From: RGIG5579 sp045597125
GTDB taxonomy: Bacteria; Bacillota; Clostridia; Oscillospirales; SIG627
DNA: 64,000 bases
Assembly (NCBI GenBank): GCA_045597125.1
Contig: JAZODR010000013.1
Location: 62,001-126,000, forward strand
Reading direction: 5' to 3'
The notes under the pieces were generated by a model. It was not told where the DNA came from. It was given only the letters and a program-made list of their open reading frames with translations, and ran no database searches. Positions 49,939 through 58,037 of the stretch are shown in pieces. Each line of letters starts with the position of its first letter. The first letter of the stretch is position 1. Made by a program: the position numbers and the translations under genes.

Positions 49939-51681
49939 TTATAATTCAATTAGTCCATCAATATCGCCTTTAATGAACTTAATATCTCTTTTGCCCGAAT
50001 GAGCACTTGGGAAACTATCGCGTATACAAAAACTATGGGGTACGGCTTCGGGTTGACCCATAATTTTTGCAACTGCTTTTTGAAGCTCTACGAAAAACTC
50101 TTTTTGCTTTTCAGGTTGTTGCTTTAACAGAGTATTAACTTCATTCTCCCAAACAATATGTGCTACTAACTGATTGCTGTTTTCGGGGTGAGTTTGGATT
50201 TCACACAGTTTTACCTTGTCAGAAGAGAGTATTGCTCGTTCAATATCAAAATTATAAATCTGCTTGCCTTCAATTACGGAAAAATCGCTCTTTCTTCCTA
50301 ACACAACAAGGCTGCCATCTTCGTTCATATAACCAATGTCACCTGTTTTGCTCCAACGTTCACCATTTTCGTCAATATAGAAAAACTCATTAGTGGCATC
50401 GGGGTTGTTGAAATACTCAATCATACCAATTTCGGTTTTAACCAAAATGTTGCCACGCTCGCCGTATTTCAACTCGTTAAAGTTATCGTCAAAAATAGCA
50501 ACAGTTGTAATGTCAGGAAGAGGAATACCCGATGCAGTGTTGGAAAACTTGTGCGATGTAATATCCGTTGTTACGGTTGCACCACACTCACATTCACCAT
50601 AACCATTGAGCAATCTAGCATTTGAACCGTGGGTCTTAAACACATTCTCAATGTTTGCTATATCCTTCTCTGTCAACGGTTCGCCACCCTCAACAGGGTA
50701 TTTTAAGAATGACAAAGACTTACCATTAAGCAATTTCAAACTCTTCTCAAAGGTAAAACCTTGGTACATTGATGTGTTGGTTAATATGTATTCGGGTTTG
50801 AACTTTAAGACATTCTTCACGAATACGGTATGGTCAAATCTTGGGTCAATACACACTTGAACACCAAACGAAAGAGGAAAGTTAATGCCTAAGCTAAGTC
50901 CTGTAGAGTGCCAAGGTGGGATGTTTTGATAAACCTTTTGTTTTCTTGAGGTGTCAAAGCCTGAATTGCCATAAGCATTGATTAATTTTTGAAAACTATC
51001 AACAGATAACACAATTCCCTTGGATGCGCCTGTTGTACCACTTGAATAAACCATTGCCTGTGCTTTTTGAGGCTCGTAAGAATCAGCAGTTACATCGTTT
51101 TGGCAAGCTCCATTCTTGATAAAGGTTTTCCATGCGACTTCGTTGGTGCTGTTGTTGATTTTGTACTTCGGTGTTACAAATCGCAAAACCGAGGAGTTCA
51201 TCATTGGCAAAACAATAACTTTTTTCTCGGTGTCTTTATTAAGAGATTCCTTGAACTTTGGCAAAAACTTATCCACTATAATGATAAGCTTGCTTTTGCA
51301 TTCGTCAATACGAGCCATAAGTTCTTCGGGAGTGTAGAAAGGCGAAATTACATTGGCAACCGCACCGATTTTGCTTATTGCATAAAAGGCATAAATAACT
51401 TCGGGTGTGGTAGTTGAGCAAATGGTTACATAATCGCCCTTCTTTACACCATATGCTACCATAGACTTTGCAACAATATCGGTATTCTTTATTAGTTCAC
51501 CGAAAGTGATTTTTGTCCCAAAATATTCAAGGGCAATTTCACTAGGATAATTAGTATTGTTTTTAATTAACCCTTGATACGGGGTGGTGTTTAAGAAAAT
51601 ACTACGCTTTTCTACACCCTCATAAAAATGTTCCCAAGGTTTGTCTATTGACGGATATCCCGTCATTTTCTTTTCTTCCAT
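49939..51681 (-). CDS. AMP-forming acyl-CoA/acyl-acid ligase (ANL superfamily)
   Basis: 580 residues of the adenylate-forming family: P-loop 'MVYSSGTTGASKGIVLS' near 215, 'LNGYGECECGATVT' (A5-like motif), 'WSKTGDIGYMNEDGSLVVLGR' and a C-terminal lid with a conserved Lys ('SGKRDIKFIKGD'). It should activate a carboxylic acid as acyl-AMP and transfer it to CoA or a carrier protein; a fatty-acid substrate is suggested by the nearby PlsC-type gene. GGGGGTAA precedes the ATG. It lies behind a hairpin leader and terminator (51702-51836). AT-rich base composition unlike the ppdK side. Confidence 0.85.
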   Translation of the reverse strand: MEEKKMTGYPSIDKPWEHFYEGVEKRSIFLNTTPYQGLIKNNTNYPSEIALEYFGTKITFGELIKNTDIVAKSMVAYGVKKGDYVTICSTTTPEVIYAFYAISKIGAVANVISPFYTPEELMARIDECKSKLIIIVDKFLPKFKESLNKDTEKKVIVLPMMNSSVLRFVTPKYKINNSTNEVAWKTFIKNGACQNDVTADSYEPQKAQAMVYSSGTTGASKGIVLSVDSFQKLINAYGNSGFDTSRKQKVYQNIPPWHSTGLSLGINFPLSFGVQVCIDPRFDHTVFVKNVLKFKPEYILTNTSMYQGFTFEKSLKLLNGKSLSFLKYPVEGGEPLTEKDIANIENVFKTHGSNARLLNGYGECECGATVTTDITSHKFSNTASGIPLPDITTVAIFDDNFNELKYGERGNILVKTEIGMIEYFNNPDATNEFFYIDENGERWSKTGDIGYMNEDGSLVVLGRKSDFSVIEGKQIYNFDIERAILSSDKVKLCEIQTHPENSNQLVAHIVWENEVNTLLKQQPEKQKEFFVELQKAVAKIMGQPEAVPHSFCIRDSFPSAHSGKRDIKFIKGDIDGLIEL

Positions 51682-51701
51682 TTAGGTTACCCCCTATTTA
51701 A

Positions 51702-51728
51702 TAAAAAAGTGCGCCCCGAAGGGCGCAC
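51702..51728 (-). terminator. Terminator in the leader of the acyl-ligase gene
   Basis: An 8-bp GC-rich stem (GTGCGCCC/GGGCGCAC) with a 4-base loop, followed on the minus strand by TTTTTT; it ends 21 bp before the ligase ATG and lies downstream of a promoter and a long hairpin, so it is placed to act as an attenuator. Confidence 0.8.
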
Positions 51729-51751
51729 CGAAAAATGCTTCCCTCAATGTT

Positions 51752-51836
51752 GCTACACATCTGCACAAAGTCAGGAAGAGAGAATACATTTTTACCAAAT
51801 AGTATTCCCTAACTTGTGCCTATTCAGATGTGTAGC
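51752..51836 (-). ncRNA. Long structured leader RNA upstream of the acyl-ligase
   Basis: An 85-nt hairpin: a perfect 12-bp base stem (GCTACACATCTG/CAGATGTGTAGC), an asymmetric loop, a second stem (GCACAAGT region with a one-base bulge), and a top GAATAC/GTATTC stem with a bulge and a 14-nt loop. It starts about 7 nt after a consensus promoter and precedes an intrinsic terminator. I cannot match it to a known riboswitch class. Confidence 0.6.
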
Positions 51837-51842
51837 CCCTAC

Positions 51843-51871
51843 AGTATAACACAAAACCTTTTAATTATCAA
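51843..51871 (-). promoter_or_regulatory. Sigma-A promoter of the acyl-ligase leader
   Basis: TTGATA (51871-51866) and TATACT (51848-51843) on the minus strand, 17 bp apart; the -35 overlaps the 3' end of the preceding broken gene. Confidence 0.78.
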
Positions 51872-52315
51872 TGGGTTTTACATTTTCTTCAATAATTTCT
51901 TCGGTATCGTCATAATGGCAATACCAATATTCGTTACCGAAACTATACGTATCATATTGTTTGTTTAATCTTCTTCCCAAGTGCCATTTTGCATTTTCCT
52001 TTGGCATACGATTAAAAAACATATCCATTGTATTTTGGTGTTCATATCTGCCCTAAATGATTCAAACTCGGCACAACTTGCTTTTCTTGCTTTTGCATCT
52101 TCATATTCCTTGTGTCGTATTTTCTTTATTCGTGCCTTTGCCGTTTCAATGTCCTCATAAACATCGTCTTTGGAATAACGGGTTACTCTATATGTACAAT
52201 GTCTGTTGTTCCACCCTTTAATGCCTGTTGCCGTATCTTTCACGATATACCCCTTTTTTAACCATTGGGATTCGGTCATTACTTCGTCGGTGCTTTTGTA
52301 TTGTGTATCAACCAT
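51861..52315 (-). pseudogene. Hypothetical element gene, single-base frameshift
   Basis: From ATG 52315 (AAAGGTAG upstream) about 93 codons run with a charged protein ('QWLKKGYIVKDTATGIKGW', 'EDIETAKARIKKIRHKEYED'). Near the A run at 52033-52036 the sensible frame shifts: the other frame continues with 'MDMFFNRMPKENAKWHLGRR' and 'YSFGNEYWYCHYDD' to TAA at 51863-51861. One inserted base would give an intact 151-residue protein. It could be a decayed gene or a sequencing indel. No family is recognised. Confidence 0.6.
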
Positions 52316-52323
52316 AATTAAAA

Positions 52324-52503
52324 CTACCTTTCTTTGATTGTAATATGTTCCAAGGCCTGTATATCTTTTCGTAAGCACTCATAATCGTAGTACAATGCTT
52401 TTGACAACATCTCTATTGTTTCCTCGCATTCGGCACGTCGCATTATTGCACCTACAAGTCGCCTTGCACGGCTTTCATAACTTTCTCCTGGATATTTCTT
52501 CAT
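52324..52503 (-). CDS. Small hypothetical protein of the element
   Basis: 59 residues from ATG 52503, preceded by AAGGAGTG: an arginine-rich helix (ESYESRARRLVGAIMRRAE) and an acidic C-terminal part. No family recognised. It lies between the PlsC terminator and the frameshifted gene, 8 bp from the latter, so these two probably form a unit. The longer frame to 52575 would run through the terminator and is rejected. Confidence 0.55.
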   Translation of the reverse strand: MKKYPGESYESRARRLVGAIMRRAECEETIEMLSKALYYDYECLRKDIQALEHITIKER

Positions 52504-52546
52504 AAAAATATCACTCCTTTTTATTTTATTTTTGGCAAAAGAAAAA

Positions 52547-52577
52547 AGGTGGAACTGAACCGAGTTCAATTCCACCT
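52547..52577 (-). terminator. Terminator of the PlsC-type gene
   Basis: A 14-bp stem with one bulge (AAGGTGGAA..TTCCACCTT) followed on the minus strand by TTTTTT. Confidence 0.8.
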
Positions 52578-52645
52578 TAATATTTTATAATTTCACCTTG
52601 CAGAAATAATACGAGGATAATTTTTTCTTGTCAAGTATTTTCCGA

Positions 52646-53485
52646 TTAGTTCAATCTCTTGTTAAATAAAAATGCATTTTGCATTGTGGGATGGATGTTG
52701 GATAAATCCGCATTAATTTGTTCCCGTTCAATTTGCCACTTCTCTTTACGGGCATATTTCCAACTTAATTCAAAACTGTAATACGAACATTCTGAAACGC
52801 GAGTTTCAATATACTTGTCCCATTCTGTATATAGATTTTCTTTGTCATAGTCTGTTTTGCAAAAAGGTAAAGTTTCTGCTAATGACCACTTGAGTTCTGC
52901 CATTTGATTTTTGATTTTATCAATAAGGGCTATCGCCTCTACTCTTGGAAAAATCGGTTCCCCGACTTTTACATAGTAGGTTTTGGTGCTATCGTCAATT
53001 TCTTGAGCAAATGGAATAATCGTTGCATTGGTTTCTATTGCAACATCGGCTATACCGCGAAACAGGGGCAGCACGGGCAAATTGGGAGAAAGATTCCAAG
53101 TGCCTTCGGGGTACATCATCATATTACCGCCGTTTTTTAGGTGGGCAATCATATCTTGTTTTGCTTTATTACGCCATACCTTGTCATCACGATTGACATA
53201 TATAACACCATTAAACTTAAGCCAACAACCCTCAACAGTACCAGGCAACCAATTATAATCGCCCGAAAGAAGCGACCAACGATATTTCCACAAAACTTCA
53301 GTCAGAACTTGAATATCAAATTTACCACAATGAGTAGGAGCAAAAATGATAGGACCGTTGATTTCGCTAATTATATTGAGAGCATCCTTATTTACGATTT
53401 TAATTTTTTGTTGCCGAAATATACGCTCAATTTTTACAAGTAGCACAAGTATGTAATGTAAAAATTGCTTTAATGCCACAGTCAT
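52646..53485 (-). CDS. PlsC-type 1-acylglycerol-3-phosphate acyltransferase-like protein
   Basis: 279 residues with the acyltransferase motifs of the PlsC family: 'APTHCGKFD' (HX4D) near residue 52, 'WLKFNGVIYVNRDD', and 'MMMYPEGTWN' (EGT) near 125, then 'IPFAQEI'. The long C-terminal tail (about 190-279) is not typical of PlsC and is lysine/tyrosine rich. It should transfer an acyl group to a lysophospholipid-like acceptor at the membrane. Own promoter upstream, terminator downstream. With the acyl ligase it may form a lipid-remodelling cargo. Confidence 0.8.
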   Translation of the reverse strand: MTVALKQFLHYILVLLVKIERIFRQQKIKIVNKDALNIISEINGPIIFAPTHCGKFDIQVLTEVLWKYRWSLLSGDYNWLPGTVEGCWLKFNGVIYVNRDDKVWRNKAKQDMIAHLKNGGNMMMYPEGTWNLSPNLPVLPLFRGIADVAIETNATIIPFAQEIDDSTKTYYVKVGEPIFPRVEAIALIDKIKNQMAELKWSLAETLPFCKTDYDKENLYTEWDKYIETRVSECSYYSFELSWKYARKEKWQIEREQINADLSNIHPTMQNAFLFNKRLN

Positions 53486-53524
53486 TATGTTTCCTCAAAT
53501 CTCGTTTGATTTATTATTAAACAT

Positions 53525-53553
53525 ATTATAACAAAAATTCTGTTGAACTTCAA
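53525..53553 (-). promoter_or_regulatory. Sigma-A promoter of the PlsC-type gene
   Basis: TTGAAG (53553-53548) and TATAAT (53530-53525) on the minus strand, spacing 17 bp. Confidence 0.78.
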
Positions 53554-53626
53554 TAGAATAGCGTTTTTTTGCAAACATCATAAATTTTATAATGTTTATA
53601 TGTAATCGTTATAAGTTATAAGATTT

Positions 53627-53648
53627 TTATTAATTATATAATTAATAA
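53627..53648. repeat. 22-bp perfect AT-only palindrome
   Basis: TTATTAATTA-TA-TAATTAATAA, perfectly self-complementary, in the gene-free AT-rich stretch 53554-53830 between the PlsC gene and the integrase upstream region. No other feature is seen in that stretch. Confidence 0.6.
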
Positions 53649-53831
53649 GATTACTAGAGAATCATATAAATCTTGAGTCTTAAACAGAGTGATAAAAATG
53701 ATTTGAATTGAAAAGAGTTATCCTTAAAAGTTATAGTGATTTTGAAAAAGTTAGATAAATAATAATGATTGTTGGTTGCAAATTCTTTTTAAAAGATTTT
53801 CTTGCTTTAGCTTCAAAAGTTCCATATTCTT

Positions 53832-54220
53832 TAAATGTCTTAATGACTTACATTTAGTGAAGGAGGAATTTTTAACTTTATTACACACACATCAATTTTA
53901 AACGAAGGTGGAATTTTTAAACCGACCAAAAGGTCAAAACCTATTACTGTTGTTCTTCGCACCATTTGAATAAGACACAATAAGAGCAACAGTAATATTG
54001 TCAATCTTAATTCGTTATTGCTATATGAATTGGTTGACACTTCACCGATGAGGGTGGGTTTGGGCAACAGGAAATGTCCGTTGCCTGTTTGGTAGGCATA
54101 AGGCCTGCTTATTCTGAACAAATAGCAATCACGGGCGAAAACATCAGTTTTCGCTTCAAAAAATCGTTATCGTTGTCGTCATTAACGAGCGGCGACAGTC
54201 GCTTGTTAATGACGATAACC
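53832..54220. other. Gene-free array of inverted repeats upstream of the tyrosine recombinase
   Basis: In about 390 bp I see: TAAATGT/ACATTTA; a direct repeat GAAGGAGGAATTTTTAA / GAAGGTGGAATTTTTAA (53860, 53904); a 14-bp stem with one mismatch (53944-53995); GGCAAC/GTTGCC (54062-54086); an 8-bp perfect GCGAAAAC hairpin (54135-54154); and a long stem (54166-54219). Such arrays occur at transfer origins, attachment sites and structured RNAs; which applies here cannot be decided. The minus-strand 93-codon frame across it is leucine-run junk in my reading. Confidence 0.5.
54166..54219 (+). repeat. Long hairpin before the tyrosine recombinase
   Basis: GTTATC/GATAAC outer stem, a bulge, then GTCATTAAC/GTTAATGAC (9 bp perfect) and an AGCG/CGCT top. 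It ends 37 bp before the recombinase ATG and may control its expression or bind the recombinase. Confidence 0.65.
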
Positions 54221-54255
54221 CCAAAAATCACTTTTACAGAAAGGAGTAAACCATT

Positions 54256-55251
54256 ATGGGTAAGAAAAAATCGTTATTCTATCAGTTTCAGTCGTCTATA
54301 AACGATTCTGAAAGTGGGCATAAGAAGTTTGTAGACAAACATTCTCAAAAGTCCCAGACAGAACAAGAATCTCAACTTTGGAGAATCTACAGCTTCTCGG
54401 CAAAAAGTAACTTGCTTGATACGGCACACAATTTAAGTGGTTATTTAAAAGAGCAATACGGCATATCAAAGGTTAAGGAAATATCTTCTGATATGTGCCA
54501 ATCGTGGCTGGACCATTGTGCGAAATCGGGTTTAAGTCTTTCAAGTCTTGAATGTTATAGGTCCAATCTTAAAAAGTTATCGCACGTTATTAATCGGCAT
54601 TTCGGGTTGCACACCGATTTTTCTACAACGGTCAAACACGAATTGGTTATAGATAAAACGAGCCCACGCGAGTTTGCCCTTTCGAAAGAAGAAATTGAAA
54701 TGATAAAAGCATCAATCGTTAAACCTTGTAATTCGAGCAACTATTTCCTTTTCTCGTCATTCTGTGCAACAAGGGTCAACACGGTTGAAAAACTTATGTG
54801 CCGTGATTTGACATTCGGCAAAGATTATGCCGTCACGGTCAGAATCCTCGGCGATAAGGGAAACAGGGACCGTTCGTTTACTATTCAAGACAAAGAGTTT
54901 TACAAACTATGCCGTTCTCTCGTTTCAAACAAGGACCCGAATTCTTTGGTTTTCGGGGGCATAAAAAAGGATAGCGTGAACAGATGGTTAAATAGGCGCT
55001 TGCATCGTTTGGGAATAACTGTCAAGTCGCAGACGATTGGTGGCAAAGCGATTTTCAAAAAAGGTAATCACTCGGTTAGAAAATTTGCGATTCAGGAGTA
55101 TTGCCAAAAGCAATATAATTTATATCTTGAACAGGGACTCTCGCCCGATGCCGCCAAATCACAGGCTGAAAAGGATGCCTGTATTAGATTGGGCCATGGG
55201 TCTGAAGGTCGCAGCGATATCATCAAAATTTACCTGTCGGCAGGGTCGTAA
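54256..55251 (+). CDS. Tyrosine recombinase/phage-type integrase
   Basis: 331 residues. The N-terminal half has a SAM-like core-binding domain ('LLDTAHNLSGYLKEQYGISK', 'WLDHCAKSGLSLSSLECYRSNLKKL'). The catalytic half shows the Arg in 'SFCATRVNTVEKLMCRDL', HxxR in 'GNHSVRKFAIQEY', a His in 'IRLGHGSEGR' and the Tyr in 'IIKIYLS', i.e. the R-H-R-H-Y set. The insert between HxxR and LGH is long. AAAGGAG precedes the ATG. It is inside unit 1, not at its end, so it may drive cargo cassettes rather than the main integration. Confidence 0.82.
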   Translation: MGKKKSLFYQFQSSINDSESGHKKFVDKHSQKSQTEQESQLWRIYSFSAKSNLLDTAHNLSGYLKEQYGISKVKEISSDMCQSWLDHCAKSGLSLSSLECYRSNLKKLSHVINRHFGLHTDFSTTVKHELVIDKTSPREFALSKEEIEMIKASIVKPCNSSNYFLFSSFCATRVNTVEKLMCRDLTFGKDYAVTVRILGDKGNRDRSFTIQDKEFYKLCRSLVSNKDPNSLVFGGIKKDSVNRWLNRRLHRLGITVKSQTIGGKAIFKKGNHSVRKFAIQEYCQKQYNLYLEQGLSPDAAKSQAEKDACIRLGHGSEGRSDIIKIYLSAGS

Positions 55252-55270
55252 AACTTTTTTTGCCAAACTA

Positions 55271-55298
55271 TTGACAAATTAAAAAATATCATTATATT
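55271..55298 (+). promoter_or_regulatory. Promoter of the SSB-like gene leader
   Basis: TTGACA (55271-55276) and TATATT (55293-55298), 16 bp apart. Confidence 0.65.
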
Positions 55299-55317
55299 TT
55301 ATAGTAGGAGTGATAAA

Positions 55318-55430
55318 AACACACCAATTTGTTGCTGTGTTTCTATATTTTTGGAGGAATTAAATACTTTTTGGAGGAATTGTACACCAAGAAAGGCATT
55401 GGTCTATCTTGGTGCGATTCCTCTTTTTTT
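55318..55430 (+). promoter_or_regulatory. Attenuator-type leader of the SSB-like gene
   Basis: A small hairpin AACACA/TGTGTT (55318-55342), a direct repeat of TTTTTGGAGGAATT (55348-55361 and 55368-55381, 20-bp period), then a terminator stem GAGGAAT..CACCAAG / CTTGGTG..ATTCCTC (55374-55423) followed by seven T. The first repeat copy could pair with the 3' arm and act as antiterminator. Confidence 0.6.
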
Positions 55431-55460
55431 ATCTAATTCTGACGAAAGGAGAACAAAGCA

Positions 55461-55910
55461 ATGGCAAATATTAACCCTATTAAGATTTTTCAAAAAGATA
55501 ATGTCAAAGAAGAATATTATGTCTTTTCAGGTTATGTAAAAAGTGTTACAGACCAAGGAACATATAATTCTGTTTCGTTCAAGGCCAATTCAGAAGATAG
55601 TGGAATAGATGCTCCACTTGTTTCTGTAAGATGCTTTGCACAGACAATAGGGGTCAATCATAAAAAATTGGTTGAAAATGCAAAAGGCAGATTCCTCGTT
55701 GTTCTTGCTATCAAAAATTTTTACAATGGTAAAACAGATTATATTGCAAGACATATAGTTCTTGCCCCAAGAGAATTTACCGAGTCAACCAACCCAATTA
55801 TTGACGAGACTCCCGATGCCGATATTCCCGAACAGGTTGCTGAACCCGAAACGGAATGCGAGCAATTATCTTTATTTGATAACATTGACGATAATTCGTT
55901 ACCATTTTAA
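55461..55910 (+). CDS. SSB-like single-strand DNA-binding protein
   Basis: 149 residues. An OB-fold-like beta-rich N-terminal part (about 1-105; 'YYVFSGYVKSVTDQG', 'LVSVRCFAQTIG', 'RFLVVLAIKNFYNG'), a flexible acidic linker, and a C-terminal tip DDNSLPF that closely copies the SSB tip used to recruit partners. I infer a mobile-element SSB variant. AAAGGAGA precedes the ATG; an attenuator-type leader lies upstream. Confidence 0.65.
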   Translation: MANINPIKIFQKDNVKEEYYVFSGYVKSVTDQGTYNSVSFKANSEDSGIDAPLVSVRCFAQTIGVNHKKLVENAKGRFLVVLAIKNFYNGKTDYIARHIVLAPREFTESTNPIIDETPDADIPEQVAEPETECEQLSLFDNIDDNSLPF

Positions 55911-55968
55911 TTAAAAACAATCAGCCTCCGTTTTGGTCGGCAATGGTCGGGAAATCGGTGGCTGACAT

Positions 55969-56181
55969 TTGAAAATATACGCGCTATACTTTAAAAAACT
56001 TGTAAAGGAGGTAATTAAAATAGGCAGTAGCAGCGAATACAAGGTGTACGCTGCTTTGAGAATGATTGAACAATTAACGGATGATGATTTACTACCAAGG
56101 TACATCTTTAAGAATATTTTAAAAGACTACGAAAACATAGTCGATACTACCAAGTTTAATACAAACGAAAAAACTAATTAA
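55969..56181 (+). CDS. Small hypothetical protein upstream of the serine recombinase
   Basis: Up to 70 residues from TTG 55969. The best ribosome binding site (AAAGGAGG, 56005-56011) points instead to ATT 56014 or ATA 56020, which would give about 53-55 residues starting near 'IGSSSEYKVYAALRMIEQL'. The pattern 'YAALRMIEQLTDDDLLPRYI' and 'DTTKFN' is typical of tiny proteins next to recombinases in Clostridia, function unknown. It lies 11 bp before the recombinase. Confidence 0.5.
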   Translation: MKIYALYFKKLVKEVIKIGSSSEYKVYAALRMIEQLTDDDLLPRYIFKNILKDYENIVDTTKFNTNEKTN

Positions 56182-56192
56182 GGAGTAAAATT

Positions 56193-57913
56193 ATGAGTAA
56201 AAAAATTAGAGTTGCAATTTATGCAAGAGTTTCTACCAAACACGAAGCTCAGATGTTGGCTTTGGAAAATCAGGTTGAATGGTATAAAAGACTTTTTGAA
56301 AGATATCCCGATTGGGAGTTATACGAAATGTATACCGATGAAGGCATAACTGCTACATCTACCAAAAGAAGAGCAGAGTTTAACAGAATGATTGCAGATG
56401 CTTATGCAGACAAGTTCGATTTAATCGTTACAAGAGAAGTATCAAGATTTGCGAGAAATATACTTGATGCCATTGGTTATGCACGTGATTTGAGAAAGAT
56501 AAAAAAATACATCCTTTTTGTAACAGATTTTATTGACACCCGTGAGGATGATTACGAAACCAAATTGGCCTATATTTCTTCTATCGCACAAGAAGAATCT
56601 CGCAAAACATCCATTAGAGCAAAATGCGGTCAGCAAATCTCAATGGAAAAAGGTGTTATTTACGGAAACGGAAACATTTTAGGTTATGACCGTAAAGTAA
56701 CCCCCATTGACGAAAAGAACAAAATCGTTGAAATGGTTATTAACCCCGAACAAGCCGAGACGGTTAAAATGATTTTTGATTGGTACCTCGGTGGCTGGGG
56801 TCTTGAAAAAATCAAGTACGAGTTGGAAGTGGCGGGCCGATTAACCGCTACGGGCAAAAGCAAATGGTTTGTTTCTGTGATTTCCAAAACTCTTAAAACC
56901 CCTTTTATTGCGGAAAGATTGTTTATCGCAAACAATATGTGCCTGAATACTTGGAGCAAAAAAAGGTGATAAACTACGGCGATGTTGAAAACATAGTTGT
57001 AGAGGGTAAGCACGAACCTATTATCAGCAAGGAAGATTTTGACCGTGTACAAGAGAAATTGAACTCTCGCAGACAAGAAATGCCGTATGTCAAAACAGGC
57101 AGATTGCCAAAGGGCATTAGACCACCTACAAGTGTTTGGTGTACTTTGTTGAGATGTGTTTGCGGTCATAAGTTTAACCGACGCAAATGGAATCGTTCTG
57201 CCGTTGGTACACAATATGGTTACCAATGTTACGATAGCATCCACACAGGAACCGTGCAAACACGACAGAACAAAGGACTCTCAACCGACGATGTTTGCGA
57301 CACCCCAATGATTCAGGAGTGGAAATTGCAAATGATGGCGAAAGCGATATTTGATAATGCACCACTTGAAATTGACGATATTATTGCTCTTGCTTCTTCT
57401 ATGATAGAAAAGCATATCAACGATAAACCCGACGATGTTAAGAATAATAGTAAGGTTATTGAAGATATACAAGCAAAAATCAGCAAGTTGCAAAAGAGAG
57501 TTGAAGGCCTAATTTTAATGCGCGCAGATGGCGAAATATCAAAAGAAATGTATCTAAACCAAAAGGAACAGACTGAAAGCGAAATAAAGGCATTAGAAGA
57601 CAAGTTAGAAAAACTTGTATCTAATGATACCCCAATAGTTGAAAAGTCCTCTGAAAGCATTGCAGAGCGATTAACGGTGTTGAAGAATGCTTTAAACACT
57701 TATGCAGTATTTGACACGGAAAATGATGTTCCCGATAGAATTGTCGATGCCTTTGTTGAAAAGGTTGTCGTTTCAAAAGATAGTTTTGATTGGTATTTAC
57801 GATATGCACCCGAAACCGCAGTTAATTGTAATGTTGAGGGTAGAAAAGGAAAGGCAAACATTTCGTTTGCCCCAAATACCCCCTTTACTTCTTCTCAACA
57901 CAGGCTGCTATAA
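56193..57913 (+). pseudogene. Large serine recombinase, single-base frameshift
   Basis: The N-terminal frame (56193-56969) holds the resolvase domain: 'AIYARVSTKHEAQMLALENQ' with the catalytic Ser near residue 15, and 'LIVTREVSRFARN'. At the C4T4 run 56899-56906 one base is missing: the sense frame continues as 'YCGKIVYRKQYVPEYLEQKK' into the second open frame (to 57913), with the recombinase domain ('HEPIISKEDFDRVQEKL'), a zinc ribbon ('LRCVCGHKFNR'), and a coiled coil. Restored length is 573 residues, normal for the family. The stop codon lies in the attachment-like core at 57899-57911. Confidence 0.85.
57899..57911. repeat. Attachment-site-like core, copy 2 (end of recombinase gene)
   Basis: CACAGGCTGCTAT, identical to the ppdK copy. 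Continuing in the ppdK frame it reads QAAIKSGK and stop (57925-57927), against QAAIKESGK and stop in ppdK. It overlaps the last codons and stop of the serine recombinase. Read as attR of unit 1. Confidence 0.65.
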
Positions 57914-58037
57914 AGTCTGGCAAGTAATTCCGGCTTACTGTTCTTGTATAACCCTTTTTAATCTCAACCCGCCAAAAAAGGACAAACTTTTTTAGCGTGA
58001 GAGAAAAAAGAAAAAACAAGATAATAACGTGAAAAAC

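Noticed and set aside
53840..54121. A 93-codon minus-strand frame across the repeat array
   Set aside because: The product has an eight-leucine run, repeated IPPS segments produced by the DNA direct repeat, and no ribosome binding site. Structured non-coding DNA explains it better.
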